From Priestia aryabhattai (GTDB lineage Bacteria; Bacillota; Bacilli; Bacillales; Bacillaceae_H), in the NCBI RefSeq assembly GCF_023715685.1, contig NZ_JAMBOQ010000001.1, forward strand, positions 434,001 through 498,000: a stretch of 64,000 bases of DNA. Reading direction: 5' to 3'. The first letter of the stretch is position 1; each line of letters opens with the position of its first letter. Under the pieces are notes generated by a model. That model ran no database searches and had not been told where the DNA came from. It worked only from the letters and a program-made list of their open reading frames with translations. Shown in pieces: positions 63,592 to 64,000 of the stretch. Position numbers and translations under genes: made by a program.

Positions 63592-64000
63592 TTATTTCTT
63601 TATCGTCTTTAATACGTAATGACAGCCGTAATTAACCGTTCGAGAACGAATCCCTTGGCGGCTTCCAGATAGCTGCAAGCTGTAAACTTGAGGAGTTTGA
63701 TCTTTATAAGCGACCCCTATATGCACTGTTCCTACAGGATGTCCTTCTTGTTTAGAGGGTCCAGCCACACCTGTAAAGCCAATACCAATATCGGTTTTGT
63801 ATAACTGTTGAATACGCTGAGCCATTTCAGCCGCGCACTGTTCGCTAACGGCTCCATGCTGATTCAGCGTTTGTTCGCTCACTCCAAGAATATTTTGCTT
63901 GATTTCATAATGATAGGCTACCATGCTGCCTTTTACAGCTTCTCCAGCACCTGAAACAGTTGTTAGACGTTCGCTGAATAAACCGCCGGTTAAACTTTCA
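63592..64000 (-). CDS. cinA: CinA C-terminal (nicotinamide-nucleotide amidase) domain, 5' part outside window
   Basis: Only the last 135 or so codons are visible. The frame stays open to base 64000 and reads ESLTGGLFSERLTTVSGAGE near the edge, the conserved start of the CinA/PncC amidase domain, followed by GVSEQTLNQHGAVSEQCAAE and GFTGVAGPSKQEGHPVGTVH. The domain deamidates NMN; full CinA also has an N-terminal MoaB-like domain, not visible here. cinA-recA order is standard in Bacillus. Confidence 0.93.
   Translation of the reverse strand, partial: ESLTGGLFSERLTTVSGAGEAVKGSMVAYHYEIKQNILGVSEQTLNQHGAVSEQCAAEMAQRIQQLYKTDIGIGFTGVAGPSKQEGHPVGTVHIGVAYKDQTPQVYSLQLSGSRQGIRSRTVNYGCHYVLKTIKK

Overview
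The window looks like chromosomal DNA of a Bacillus-type endospore former, most probably Priestia (Bacillus) megaterium or a close relative. The evidence is: spore genes (cotE, spoVS, spoVK, sirA, a Spo0E-like phosphatase); a B. subtilis-like core gene order (cinA-recA-rny-ymdB-spoVS, kor-miaB-ricA-cotE, mutS-mutL-miaA-hfq-spoVK, hflX-ynbB-glnR-glnA, lexA/yneA-yneB-ynzC-tkt-sirA-yneF, ccdA-ccdC-yneK); AT-rich intergenic DNA; and a complete gene set for a schizokinen-type citrate-hydroxamate siderophore, for which B. megaterium is the classical producer. Species assignment is inference. No rRNA, tRNA, prophage, insertion sequence or CRISPR array was seen.

Layout. (1) 1-8.6 kb: a seven-gene minus-strand siderophore operon (dat, ddc, IucA/IucC synthetase, acetyltransferase, N-hydroxylase, MFS transporter, second IucA/IucC cut by the window edge), headed by two Fur boxes. 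(2) 8.7-14.8 kb: cutC, a Met/His-rich repeat protein, a photolyase gene broken by a one-base frameshift, an orphan sensor kinase with an N-terminal zinc ribbon, a YdjM-like membrane protein and two small hypothetical genes. (3) 14.8-19.3 kb: the GABA-shunt operon gabT-gabR-gabD with a textbook sigma-54 promoter. (4) 19.4-31.1 kb: the ccdA/ccdC, ABC exporter, sirA, tkt and lexA-yneA SOS neighbourhood. (5) 31.3-37.6 kb: a large protein with a CorA-like tail, a CDF metal transporter, the potassium importer KimA behind a c-di-AMP riboswitch, a cell-wall amidase, a candidate Fur-controlled small RNA and a tiny membrane protein. (6) 38-45.9 kb: glnRA, ynbB, hflX, a TRIC-like channel, spoVK, hfq, miaA. 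(7) 45.9-64 kb: mismatch repair, a permease, cotE, ricA, miaB, 2-oxoacid:ferredoxin oxidoreductase, a dipeptidase, spoVS, ymdB, rny, recA and the end of cinA.

How it fits together. Iron control appears twice: the siderophore operon, and a roughly 136-nt RNA (37336-37471) with its own promoter, a perfect Fur box at the start site, a hairpin loop carrying an anti-Shine-Dalgarno motif and a terminator. It looks like a functional analogue of B. subtilis FsrA, and I rate it the most interesting item in the window. SOS control is visible at lexA/yneA, recA and possibly the ydjM-like gene. Nitrogen control is visible at glnRA, and GABA use at the gab operon. Potassium/c-di-AMP control is visible at kimA. 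Most transcription units end in clear intrinsic terminators, many of them shared by convergent genes.
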